Assembly (NCBI GenBank): GCA_965205965.1
Contig: CBDBHT010000006.1
Coordinates: 310,001 to 374,000, forward strand
DNA length: 64,000 bases
From: Bin55 sp965205965
GTDB taxonomy: Bacteria; Pseudomonadota; Gammaproteobacteria; Pseudomonadales; Azotimanducaceae
Direction: 5' to 3'
How positions within the stretch are numbered: position 1 is the stretch's first letter; the number at the start of each line of letters is the position of its first letter. Position numbers and translations under genes: made by a program. Below are positions 27,102-36,207 of this stretch, piece by piece. Below the pieces are notes generated by a model that saw only the letters and a program-made list of their open reading frames with translations, did not search any database and was not told the DNA's origin.

Positions 27102-29333
27102 CTACTTCAGTTCAGATACATACAACCCTTTCCAATCAGGTGGCGGCGGGTTCTTTTTAAGCGTTCTAATGCGGTTACGTATCAAATCGTAGTATTGCTG
27201 CATATCGGGAGTAGCTACTTGCAGTCTTTGTGCCAAATCATTTGCCAAGTTCCAATCCTGATTTCGATACGCGGTCAGCATGTCATTGTGCGTTTGTTGT
27301 TCTTCTTGGAAAGCTTGTGAAACGGCAAATTCCTTTCCACCCTTGAGGGTAAAAATACGCACACCTTGTGACTTTCCTTTCACGGCAATCAGATCAAGTT
27401 CAATGAATGCGAAATCCTCTGCGAGTTCCAGTGCGGTATCCTCACCTACTATGATTTCTGCGCCATAGATCTTGGACTGCCCTTCAAGACGGGAAGCTAG
27501 GTTTACGGCGTCCCCCAAAACCGAGTAGTCGAACCGCATATCGGACCCCATGTTGCCAACGACTACATAACCAGAATTTATGCCTATGCCGATCGCGAAG
27601 GGAACGGACAGCTTACTACCTGCCTCCGCTTCGCTGCCGTTCCTTTTATTTAATTCAACCACGGCCTTACTCATTTCAAGTGCAGCCGCACAAGCTTGAT
27701 AACGATGGTGTTTTTCCGTCACGGGTGCGTTCCAAAACGCCATCACGCAATCACCAATGTATTTATCTATTGTTCCATTGTGCTCCAACACAACGTGTGA
27801 CAAGGGCGTCAACAGCTGATTAATCAAGGCCGTAAGTTTTTCAGGGGCATCCTTAAGTTGTTCCGATAAGTTCGTAAAGCCTCGAATATCGCAGAACAGA
27901 ATCGTCATTTCCTTAGTTTCACCACCCAACCTCACGGGCTGCTTCGCATTTGCGAGCTGGTCTACAAGAGCCGGTGAGACATACTGTGAGAAAGTCCCAC
28001 GAATATATCGCTTTTCTTTTTGTTCTCTAAGATAGTTCGAAAATACAAGAAAACTGAGGATTATTAATACCGATACTCCAGGAAACGATGCGTCAAAAAG
28101 TGTACCGTGCCGATAGAAGAGAAACCATGACACACCAGTTAGACTAGCGACGGACAGCACGCTTACGAGTGCGGTCGTCCGAGCACCTAAAGCTGGCACC
28201 AGTAGAATCAGCAACAGATTGATTGACAATGTACAAAGAATTTCTAACGCATGAGTCCAACCCGGTCGCTTCAGAAAATTTTCACTCAGAATCATTTCAA
28301 TTACTTGAGCATGAACTTCCACTCCCGGGACTACATCCCCCAGAGGAGTCACTCTAAGATCAAGAAGCCCCGCTGCAGACGTCCCAATCAGTACAATGCG
28401 ATTTCGTAACAATTGAGCATCTATAGTGCCAGTCAAAATATCATGTACGGAGTAACTTCGAGAGTCGTCCCATGGTGAGAAATAGATCCATATTCGCCCA
28501 AGTGGGTCGGTGGGGATTATTACAGGATTTACGCGCAGGGCACTAATTCCCAGATTTGGCTTGGCTTTGATATCGATGGATTTTTGCCCGAGAGCAACAC
28601 GAAGCACTTCGATCCCAAACGAGGAGAACACGGTTTCGCCAACAACTACTGCGGATGGAACCCTACGAATTACCCCGTCTCTTTCTGAAATCAGACTAAT
28701 CACTCCTTGAGCTTTGCTCGCGGTTTCTAGTTCCGGAATGTTGCGCACCAGAAATGGGAAAGCAGGCAGGTAGTTGGTGACGCGACCGATAGTATTTACC
28801 GAGGTTTTGGGGTAAGGCGGCACTTCCCCTTTGGGAGTTTCATTGATAACGGACTGTCCTAGAACGGTGGGGGCTATTTCCAATTGTTTCGCGAAAACTG
28901 TGTCATTTCGTGGCAGCTTCTGCAGCTTTTCATAAGTAAGGTCATCTAACCCCGTCATAAAACGCGACGAATTTTCTGGAGATGTTCGGTCTCCTTCCGC
29001 GAACACTACATCGAAACCGATTGCTTTCACCCCAGCGTGATTTAATGCCAAAACTAACTGAGCGACTAGTGTACGAGGCCAAGGCCATTGACCGTACATT
29101 GAGAGACTCTTCTCATCAATGTCAGCTATCACGACGGGATACGGGGTAAGAGGAGGTCGGGGATGGAGCGTCTGATAAAAATCGAATATTCTGGTACGAA
29201 CGGCTTCTACCGGTAACGGGTCCTGCCACTGAAGAAAAGATAACAAAGCTAAGAGAGTTACCGCGGGTAATCGACCTTTCATCAAGAGACGACTCCCTAA
29301 TCTTACAAGTCGGTCACCAAGGCTTACCATCAT
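27102..29333 (-). CDS. CHASE2-domain adenylate/guanylate cyclase
   Basis: A 743-residue membrane-bound class III nucleotide cyclase. Order: an N-terminal membrane segment, an extracytoplasmic CHASE2 sensor (about residues 40-340, with YPVVIADIDEKSLSMYGQWP and VLIGTSAAGLLDLRVTPLGD), three to four membrane helices around residues 350-440, and a C-terminal catalytic domain. The catalytic residues are present: metal-binding Asp in FCDIRGF, substrate Lys in TIDKYIGD, Asp in FDYSVLGDAVNLASRLEG, and the transition-state Asn/Arg in the same segment. The Lys/Asp pair favours ATP, so the product is probably cAMP. A short C-terminal tail resembles a tetratricopeptide-type extension. The signal sensed is unknown. 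The frame is intact. Confidence 0.93.
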   Translation of the reverse strand: MMVSLGDRLVRLGSRLLMKGRLPAVTLLALLSFLQWQDPLPVEAVRTRIFDFYQTLHPRPPLTPYPVVIADIDEKSLSMYGQWPWPRTLVAQLVLALNHAGVKAIGFDVVFAEGDRTSPENSSRFMTGLDDLTYEKLQKLPRNDTVFAKQLEIAPTVLGQSVINETPKGEVPPYPKTSVNTIGRVTNYLPAFPFLVRNIPELETASKAQGVISLISERDGVIRRVPSAVVVGETVFSSFGIEVLRVALGQKSIDIKAKPNLGISALRVNPVIIPTDPLGRIWIYFSPWDDSRSYSVHDILTGTIDAQLLRNRIVLIGTSAAGLLDLRVTPLGDVVPGVEVHAQVIEMILSENFLKRPGWTHALEILCTLSINLLLILLVPALGARTTALVSVLSVASLTGVSWFLFYRHGTLFDASFPGVSVLIILSFLVFSNYLREQKEKRYIRGTFSQYVSPALVDQLANAKQPVRLGGETKEMTILFCDIRGFTNLSEQLKDAPEKLTALINQLLTPLSHVVLEHNGTIDKYIGDCVMAFWNAPVTEKHHRYQACAAALEMSKAVVELNKRNGSEAEAGSKLSVPFAIGIGINSGYVVVGNMGSDMRFDYSVLGDAVNLASRLEGQSKIYGAEIIVGEDTALELAEDFAFIELDLIAVKGKSQGVRIFTLKGGKEFAVSQAFQEEQQTHNDMLTAYRNQDWNLANDLAQRLQVATPDMQQYYDLIRNRIRTLKKNPPPPDWKGLYVSELK

Positions 29334-29467
29334 CAGTGTTTTCTTACGCCTAAATTGGGAAATTCGATCGAATTCATCGGAATTCGGTTAATAATTTGAA
29401 TTATGTTTGACTGGTACTTTGCAAAGATTGTTATCGAACATGCTTATGACTTTATCACAGATATGGT

Positions 29468-29735
29468 ATGAGCGCGGCAGCATCCACTACTGATCTTGGT
29501 CGGACCATGGATCGCATCGTGGCTTTTTCAGGAACGATGTGCAACTGGTCTTCTTACCATCGACAATCGTGTCAAAAGGCGAACTACTCATCCATCTATT
29601 CTGTAACCGGCCGATGGCTTTCGGTCGTTTCTTGTTCGCACACCCGCTGGAAGATCGAGAACGAGACGTTCAACACGCTGAAGAACGTCCAGCATCTGTC
29701 GGATACTTTCGCCGCACTGATATGCTGCTGGCGTT
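29468..29735 (+). pseudogene. DDE transposase C-terminal fragment
   Basis: The plus strand encodes TRWKIENETFNTLKNVQHLS followed by DTFAALICCW, the catalytic-Glu region of a DDE transposase family in which W-K-I-E-N-E-x-F-N-T-L-K is characteristic. Only about 90 codons remain. It abuts an IS1380 remnant on the opposite strand at about 29735. Confidence 0.55.
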
Positions 29736-31400
29736 CCTGCTCGCTGTGCAACGGCGCATCCGTGGCGTCGACATCCGGAACCAGACGGCCGCGGCACCAT
29801 CGCATGCGCCCCACGAACTGGTCGAACAACGCCTGGTGCATCGCCATCGCCGTCTCCCGGTCGGCGCGCTGCTCCAGGCGACACAACGTCGACGGACTCG
29901 CCAGGGTCTCCATCCCGGAAGCCGCCGGCTGCAAGGCAGGATCGTGACGCAACTCCCCATGATCATTCAAGTCCTCAGGTCCCAGGGCCAGTGCATAAAC
30001 GTGCGGTCTGAGCATGTCCAGCAGGCTATGCTCGCCCACAACTGGCCTGGCGCGTGCATTACCCAAGTGTCTCGACATCAAGCGGGCCAGACCCAACTGC
30101 CGGTCCACCTCCGCGAGCAGCAATGGCATTCGGTTTGAGAAAAGTCGATCTGCGCCTTTGAGGGTTTTCTATAACCCATTGATTGACTGGGACTTGTTTC
30201 TGTTTTTTTGGAGTGTTCAAAAAAAGGGGTTGCGTTGCGACGTTTTTTTTGGCAAACTATGCTGTATGGAATTGTTTCGGACGGAAAGTGGATGGGTTCG
30301 AGAATCGTGGATCTGAAGTCGATCACATTTTGTGGCAGGCGGCTGACCCGCCGTCGGATTTCGGACATTCAGAGGACGGTGGAGCTGTTTCCGTCCTTGA
30401 GTCGCGATGAACTGGCTTCGGCCATCTGCAGTCATCTTGGCTGGCGGACGCCGAAGGGCGGGGAAAGCCCTGGATCCTGTCTACGGATGCTGCACGTGCA
30501 CGTGATCCGGGGACTGCATGCGGTGTTCGGGATAAAGCGGAAAACCGGTGCCGACATCGACCATTTCATCCCCGGCGATCGAGAGGATGTGGTGATGGAG
30601 ATCGCCTCCCGCAAAGGCACACTCGCCACCTGTGGTGCACACTGCCTTCGGCTGGTGAAAAATACCTCGTCGGCAAAACGGTCTTCATCCTCGGAACCAC
30701 CCTGCTGGATTCGAAGCAATACACCATCCCGCAACTGGCGGAGCGGTATCGCGCAAGATGGGGCGTGGAAGAATGGTACAAGGTGTCCAAACAACGGATG
30801 GAGGTGGAAGACTTCCATGGACCAAGCGAGCGGGGAGTGCAACAGAAACTCTATGCCGGCTTCCCCCTGAACGCCATGACCCGGCGGTTCTCCGGTCACG
30901 GCGACCATCGATGGAACGAAAACCCGCACGAACATGGCAAGCCGCGCAAGCAGACCCATTTCAAGCACGGACTGGCGATGGTGGCGGCCGACATCGAGAG
31001 CCCTAGTTGCTGAAGCAGGCATCCGCGCTACAGGAAACGGTCACCCAGGTGGTTCGCGACATCATCCGATGCCGACAACGACTCCGGCCCGGCAGATCCT
31101 TCGAACGACGATCCCGAAAACCCGTGAAGATGTGGCAGCGAGGGAGAAGACTGCAAGCAAAAACTGCTGATTAACTCAACATAGAACTAGTATTCCATAC
31201 AGGGGTGAAGGGCACTTCCTTAAACGAATGACAATAATCACTAAACGAATGCCACCTCCGCGAGCAGCGGAATGCCCCCGTTACCGGTGATCGCACCGCC
31301 GCTGAATGCAGCCTCCATCTTACGGCGTTGCACGGATGAAAAGCGGATAGAATTCGGGTAACATTGCATCACAGCAAGCTCTCCTTCGCTAGATAACTTA
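29736..31400 (-). pseudogene. IS1380-family transposase N-terminal part, split by an IS
   Basis: Minus-strand reading from about 31370 gives AAFSGGAITGNGGIPLLAEV, the typical IS1380 N-terminus, then is interrupted by the element at 30121-31254 and resumes with VDRQLGLARLMSRHLGNARA, YALALGPEDLNDHGELRHDP and LVPDVDATDAPLHSEQE with the first catalytic Asp. It ends near 29740 against another transposase fragment. The coding sequence on both sides of the inserted element joins exactly when the element and one 13-bp target copy are removed. Confidence 0.82.
30121..31254 (+). mobile_element. DruA-IS4 deletion derivative, copy D
   Basis: One of three copies of a roughly 1133-bp element. The left tip is CAATGGCATTCGGTTTGAG and the right end CACTAAACGAATGCCA. 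It is flanked by a perfect 13-bp direct repeat CCTCCGCGAGCAG (30108-30120 and 31255-31267), proving insertion into the IS1380 gene. The reading frame begins with the DUF4338 N-terminal region (FCGRRLTRRRISDIQRTVEL, ELASAICSHLGWRTPKGG) and jumps to the transposase C-terminal half (VIRGLHAVFGIKRKTGADID). This copy has frameshifts near 30660 and 31008 and cannot make even the short fusion. Confidence 0.88.
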
Positions 31401-31406
31401 ACTACC

Positions 31407-31462
31407 TGAATGATATCGAATGATAGGGGCCTTGCTGTTTTATTCGTGTATTACCCGGGCTA
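31407..31462. repeat. 56-bp dispersed repeat, copy 2
   Basis: Partner of 21203-21258 (49 of 56 identical). It lies just outside the 5' end of the IS1380 remnant. Confidence 0.6.
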
Positions 31463-31537
31463 GGTATGTAATTTCCAAACTTAAATCTTTACTATCCCTC
31501 AGGTGGGCGAGAGTTAAATGAGCTTGGATAAGATATT

Positions 31538-32104
31538 GTGGCAATAACTAAAATCTTAAATATCAGATGGCGATACTGGTCGATATTAGTATTCGTTGGT
31601 TGGATTGGGACCATTCCTATGGTTCTTTGGATGGGTAGCGTCGGTAGTTTGAGATATTACAACCAGAATAATTACGTCATCCTGTATGTGTATTTCTCGT
31701 TTTTCGCGCTCACGATACTGATACCGGGTCTTGCGACTGTCGTATTGCGACCGCACCGCGCAGCTGTCCGAAACGTTCCCGTGGCCGGGTCACTGAGTGC
31801 TTTTGCGCTCGCGATGATTGCTGGAGTGCCCATTTACAGTATCGTCTGTTTCTTCTTGGAAGCAAATCTAATTCAGAGTCTCAAAGGTTTAGTGCTATCG
31901 ATCTTCGTTTTCGTTGGGAGTTTTGGACTCATCTTTCCTCTTGCTATCCCTATCGCAAGCTCAATTATCGTGTTCGCAACTATTACAAGGTCAGGGTCAA
32001 TTTCCCGTGCTGCGTGGGGTGCGGCATGTTCGATAGGAACACTTGGCTGGGCAGCGGCCTATTTTGGAGGACTGTTCGTCTTCGGCTTGAGCGGCTTGCA
32101 TTAG
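31538..32104 (+). CDS. Hypothetical multi-pass membrane protein
   Basis: A 188-residue hydrophobic protein starting with GTG. About five membrane segments can be traced: WSILVFVGWIGTIPMVLWMG, VYFSFFALTILIPGLATVVL, SAFALAMIAGVPIYSIVCFF, SIFVFVGSFGLIFPLAIPIA and ACSIGTLGWAAAYFGGLFVF. No catalytic motif and no family I recognise. It stands alone between two transposon remnants. It may be the last survivor of an operon or a real orphan; host-like composition favours a genuine gene. Confidence 0.55.
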   Translation: MAITKILNIRWRYWSILVFVGWIGTIPMVLWMGSVGSLRYYNQNNYVILYVYFSFFALTILIPGLATVVLRPHRAAVRNVPVAGSLSAFALAMIAGVPIYSIVCFFLEANLIQSLKGLVLSIFVFVGSFGLIFPLAIPIASSIIVFATITRSGSISRAAWGAACSIGTLGWAAAYFGGLFVFGLSGLH

Positions 32105-32426
32105 CCACCACTTATTTTCGAAATGTAAAATACCGTGCGCTATCCAACGCTTGGACAATGACATTGTGAAAATCGAATCTCCAGTGGTACACTCAAAGTT
32201 GGCTTGATGAAGGTCCAATTCATGCACACTGCGGGGCATACGCCGGATTCGCAGCAGTGAGGTGTCCAGCTATGTATGGTCGATTAGTGAATATTTTGAT
32301 CAGAGGATGCCAAGACTTCCTCCCATGATGGACCCCTATACCGGCAAGGCTATGTCTCAAATTCTACGGATCAAACCTCGGTACATCAACCTTTTGCCTA
32401 CTCATCCGTCAGCGATAAGAAGTCAT

Positions 32427-33412
32427 CTGGCATCATATAGTGCTTATCTTACGGAAGGCAAACTCGTTGACGTAACGCTGAAAGTGCTTGAAACTGATTT
32501 GATGGAAGGTTCCCTTGTAGCTGCGCTTGAGCATGGCCCAGAAGGATTGGATACCGTGGGTATGCGCCATGTCGCGTACGAATTCATCCGCTGAATGACA
32601 TACCGATTCATGCTGGTAATCGTACAAGCCGTGATAGGCACTGGAATCATCGGTATAGACGGTTAATCCTTGCTGTACCCGCTCGCGTATGAAATTTTGC
32701 AAAGTTGAACGCCGTCGTATCATTGATGACCTTTGCTTGCATTTGGACACCTCTATTTACTCGAGACAATGAGGAGTAAGCAATCCTCATATCATGACAA
32801 ATCATACACTTATATCAGGCATGATTCGTCAAAATAGCAGTAAGATAGAGGTTTCCATTTTATTCGTCTTGCGGTCCACCATACCTATAACCGTTTTCTT
32901 ACCAGCGGTTCCGCGTCCTGAGCGAAGTGTCTTATTTTCGTGTTTGTTACGCTTTTTACCGCCGAAATAGGCCTCATCTATTTCCACCGGGTCATGAAAA
33001 AATTCCGTTCCGGATTCCCATGCTTGGCGTAGTCGGTGAAGCAGAAACCACGCGCTTTTCTGAGTAATCTTTAAATCCCGATGAATCTTCATGCTGGACA
33101 CGCCTTTGAAGTTTGTTGCGTATAGGTACATGGCCAAATACCCATTTACGCAAAGGTATTTTCGACTCTGCTAATATTGATCAGTGCGTACAGAAAAAAC
33201 TCCCAGCATCCTTTACATCGTAGTGGCATCGGCCTAGTAGCCCCGGAGCATGCATAACTTCAATTGTGACCGCAATGTGGGCATATGATCCCATCTGGCC
33301 AGCGGCGAGCAATGAGCCAGCCGTTCGTAGCTTTTTCATCAGGGAACATGTCCATCAATTCGATAAGAGAAATACCCTCGCGATGATGCTTCCCAAGTGC
33401 TGTATATGCCAT
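32427..33412 (-). pseudogene. IS1595-family transposase, split by a MITE
   Basis: Near full-length IS1595 remnant on the minus strand. The start at 33412 reads GISLIELMDMFPDEKATNGW, then WPDGIICPHCGHN, the zinc-ribbon region, broken by a stop. It resumes with TNFKGVSSMKIHRDLKITQK and the catalytic VEIDEAYFGGKKRNKHENK. MITE-1 copy 2 interrupts it after DRKTNKM. The rest gives NFIRERVQQGLTVYTDDSSA with a catalytic Asp, and SYKGTFHQISFKHFQRYVNE at the C-terminus. An extra frameshift lies close to the MITE. Not functional. From 33413 to 33637 nothing is seen. Confidence 0.85.
32745..32856. mobile_element. MITE-1 copy 2 (112 bp)
   Basis: Inverted repeats GGACACCTCTATTTAC at the left and the complement of GGAAACCTCTATCTTAC at the right, flanked by a perfect 4-bp direct repeat ATTT (32741-32744 and 32857-32860). 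Inserted in the IS1595 transposase reading frame. Core sequence is shared with copies 1, 3 and 4. Confidence 0.9.
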
Positions 33413-33637
33413 GTCGGTTCCTGCTACTCAACTAAATGCAACAATAGCTAATACGAAAAAGGTCAATGCGTACCGAAAATGTCAAAGACTTGGACACTTT
33501 GGCGACAACTCATGGGCTGATTGATACTCGCGTGCCTAAGCAAAAGGATTTTCTTCGTACCTATTCGGCTCAAGAAAGGTACAATCCCAAGCTTAGCGAG
33601 TTAAGGTAGATACCACATAGATAAAGATGACAGCAAG

Positions 33638-33883
33638 ATGAGCGACTCAATTTCAAAAATATCCGAACAAATTGGGTTTGTGCTACTTGGACTAGTTTGC
33701 GTAGCAATCGCGGGAGGCGTTTTATGGACTCTGATCGCGATGTTATCGTCAGGTGAAGTACCTTTGCTGCTAAAGATCTTAATCTTAGTGGCGGCGGCCG
33801 GTGGCATACTGCTGGTGTTTGCGGTAGTTCGTCAGAGATTGATCGATAACAAAACTGATAGGTATAAAGATGTCGAGATGTAA
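33638..33883 (+). CDS. Small two-helix membrane protein
   Basis: An 81-residue protein with two clear membrane helices (IGFVLLGLVCVAIAGGVLWTL and LLKILILVAAAGGILLVFAVV) and a charged C-terminus. No known domain. It is followed after three bases by the YbjQ-type gene on the same strand, so the two are almost certainly one operon. The ribosome-binding site is weak. The function is unknown; the pairing suggests a membrane partner for the YbjQ protein, which is inference. Confidence 0.65.
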   Translation: MSDSISKISEQIGFVLLGLVCVAIAGGVLWTLIAMLSSGEVPLLLKILILVAAAGGILLVFAVVRQRLIDNKTDRYKDVEM

Positions 33884-33886
33884 ACC

Positions 33887-34207
33887 ATGTTGATAGTCAC
33901 ATCCGAGAGTATTGCCGGGAAGCGGATTGTCCGTACGCTGGGATTGGTGAAAGGCAGTACCGTCCGTGCTCGGCACATTGGACACGACATCATAGCGGGA
34001 TTAAAGAATCTTATTGGTGGTGAGATTAGGGAGTACGGTAAATTGGTTGCGGAGGCGCGCGAGCAGAGTCTAGACCGTATGGTGGACGACGCCAGAGCAA
34101 TGGGTGCTAACGCCGTTATCACAATGCGATTCTCGACTACCGTGATGATGGATGGTGCCGCAGAAATGCTTGCTTACGGCACGGCGGTTGTGGTCGAAGA
34201 CACATGA
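33887..34207 (+). CDS. YbjQ/UPF0145 (DUF74) family protein
   Basis: A 106-residue protein of the YbjQ family (PF01906), small proteins that assemble into ring-like pentamers; a heavy-metal-binding role has been suggested but is not established. Family features are visible: the N-terminal IVRTLGLVKGSTVRARHIG, the central GGEIREYGKLVAEAREQSLD and MVDDARAMGANAVITMRFST. Length is normal. It lies three bases after the small membrane protein gene. Confidence 0.88.
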   Translation: MLIVTSESIAGKRIVRTLGLVKGSTVRARHIGHDIIAGLKNLIGGEIREYGKLVAEAREQSLDRMVDDARAMGANAVITMRFSTTVMMDGAAEMLAYGTAVVVEDT

Positions 34208-34905
34208 TCTCTTAATCGCTTTGGCCCTCGTCGTGGGAATAGTAGGGCACTCCCAAGCAGAGGACGGATTTTCTAAAACATGTATCCACGAGCATAGATG
34301 TTCCCATTTCAAGCCACCTGTGCTGATTGGAGTGACTGCGTTGAGCATGCGTTCGATAAATCCTGACACTCTAGTCGGGAAAGACTAAGACCGTTATATC
34401 AATGGATATTGATACGGTCAGCAAGCAGCGACGAATAAAGTAGCAAGCCATCTTGCCGTCTCATTACTCGTAGAGTCGTTTTTTGATCAGCAAGTCCTTC
34501 CATCGTATTTAAACGCTTCCTTTCGATTGACTACGGGAAAGTCCAAGCGAGTCAGTATCATGGATATAGGTATCTGACGTGACTTACGTACATGTGATTT
34601 TGTATTTGGTTTTTATGAGATTGTGAAAACGTGCATTGTCTATTACTGTCTTACTACACTGTGGTTGCCGGATACGCCCCCAAACTGAAACGTGGCCTTA
34701 ATAGAAACAAAAGAAAACATCCGTCGGTACACCTAAGTCCTTGTTACGATTGTTAGATATAATTCAGTTAGTCCATGAGGATAAAAGGAGATCGAATCAC
34801 TTTTTTACGCGTTGCATTATTCGGATAACGACGAGATTGGATCTGAACGTTACTTTCCCCAGTGAGTCCTATAAACTCATCGTGAATACAGAGGACGGTT
34901 GATAC
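34208..34905. other. Gene-free stretch upstream of hflX
   Basis: No clear gene. Just after ybjQ, a frame lacking ATG encodes a signal-peptide-like stretch (LLIALALVVGIVGHSQA) followed by about 45 residues to a stop at 34388; it may be a remnant or a small secreted peptide using TTG or GTG. The rest has no coding signal. hfq and miaA, which normally precede hflX in gammaproteobacteria, are not here. An AAAAGGAGATCG sequence near 34785 looks like a ribosome-binding site but no gene follows it. Confidence 0.4.
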
Positions 34906-36195
34906 TTGTTCTTTGAACGTCCAGAGACAGGCCAACGGACTTTGCTCGTCAGCGTTCGGTTCACCGGAGATACTGCTCCGCGCGATACCACGGAATTATT
35001 TGAACTGGCAAAATCGGCGGGATTAGACCCGTTGCCCGTTGTGAAAGTCAAACGCGATCGGCCGCATCCTGGACTATGTATCGGAATCGGCAAAATCGAA
35101 GAAGTCGCGGACGTTGTGCGGGACGAAAACGTTCATCTTCTAGTGATTGACGGCGAAGTCACTGCAACTCAGCAACACAAGCTCGAATTGAGGCTATGCG
35201 TACGCGTGATTTCCCGAACCGAATTAATTCTTAAAGTGTTTGCGGACAGGGCGCGTACACGCGAAGGCAAGTTGCAGGTTGAGTTGGCCACGCTTAAGCA
35301 TTTGCAAACGCATCTTGTTCGAGGATGGTCCCATTTGGATCGACAGCGTGGTGGTGTCAATCTTCGTGGTGTGGGCGAGACGCAGTTATCTATCGACCGA
35401 AGGTTGCTAGCTAGAAGAGTGTCCGTCATGGAACAACGGCTGGAGCAGGTGCGTAAGCAGCGTACTCAGCAACGCAAGCAACGCAGCCGATCTGATACTC
35501 CCACGGTGGCGTTGGTTGGTTATACCAACGCAGGTAAATCGACATTGTTCAATCATTTGTCAAGCGCATCAGTCTATGCGGATGATCGTTTGTTTGCGAC
35601 ATTGGATCCTACGATGCGCCGCATCAATCTTCCCGGATATGGGATCATCGTAATTGCCGACACAGTCGGTTTTATCCGTGATCTGCCTACTGATCTCGTG
35701 GACGCGTTCAAGGCTACACTGGAAGAAGTGTCTGAAGCCGACCTGCTCGTGCACGTCATTGATGCGTCCAACGATGACGTGGAGGCGGTTAGAGATAGTG
35801 TCCGTGCAGTACTCGACAAGGTCGGCGCTGATAATGTTCCAGTGCTGGAAGTGTTCAACAAGATTGATATCGTGAAAGGAACTTCATGCTTAAACTATCA
35901 GCGACTTTGCGTAAGCGCGCTGACGGGCTATGGGATCGAAGATTTGATTGAAAAAATTTCCAATCGGTTTGGAGTAACCCAAAGACCATTCTCAATACGC
36001 TTAGCTTCTTCAGAAGGACACATACGGTCATGGCTATATAGAATACGTGCAGTATTAGATGAAACAATTGAAGATGATGGCTCTTGGGCTCTAACCGTAC
36101 GACTTGGAACGAAACAAGTTCGGCGTTTATTAGCCAATGAAGGTGTCGCGTTGTGTCGTACAAAATTAGAGAGGCCAAGTCTCTCAACGATCTAG
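34906..36195 (+). CDS. hflX: HflX ribosome-associated GTPase
   Basis: A 429-residue translational GTPase of the Obg/HflX group that splits or rescues stalled ribosomes. It has the N-terminal HflX domain (LFELAKSAGLDPLPVVKVKR, GIGKIEEVADVV), the glycine-containing linker (GVNLRGVGETQLSIDRR) and the G domain with GYTNAGKSTLF, DTVGFIRDLPTDLVDAF and FNKIDIV, then a short C-terminal domain. The start is TTG at 34906 with GAGGA ten bases upstream; no better in-frame start exists. It heads the hflX-hflK-hflC run with a 12-bp gap to hflK. Confidence 0.96.
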   Translation: MFFERPETGQRTLLVSVRFTGDTAPRDTTELFELAKSAGLDPLPVVKVKRDRPHPGLCIGIGKIEEVADVVRDENVHLLVIDGEVTATQQHKLELRLCVRVISRTELILKVFADRARTREGKLQVELATLKHLQTHLVRGWSHLDRQRGGVNLRGVGETQLSIDRRLLARRVSVMEQRLEQVRKQRTQQRKQRSRSDTPTVALVGYTNAGKSTLFNHLSSASVYADDRLFATLDPTMRRINLPGYGIIVIADTVGFIRDLPTDLVDAFKATLEEVSEADLLVHVIDASNDDVEAVRDSVRAVLDKVGADNVPVLEVFNKIDIVKGTSCLNYQRLCVSALTGYGIEDLIEKISNRFGVTQRPFSIRLASSEGHIRSWLYRIRAVLDETIEDDGSWALTVRLGTKQVRRLLANEGVALCRTKLERPSLSTI

Positions 36196-36207
36196 AGGAA
36201 TCATGTT

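Noticed and set aside
29468..30138. Overlapping long frames on both strands as new genes
   Set aside because: They are shadows of a DDE transposase fragment and an IS1380 N-terminus, whose correct frames contain the diagnostic motifs.
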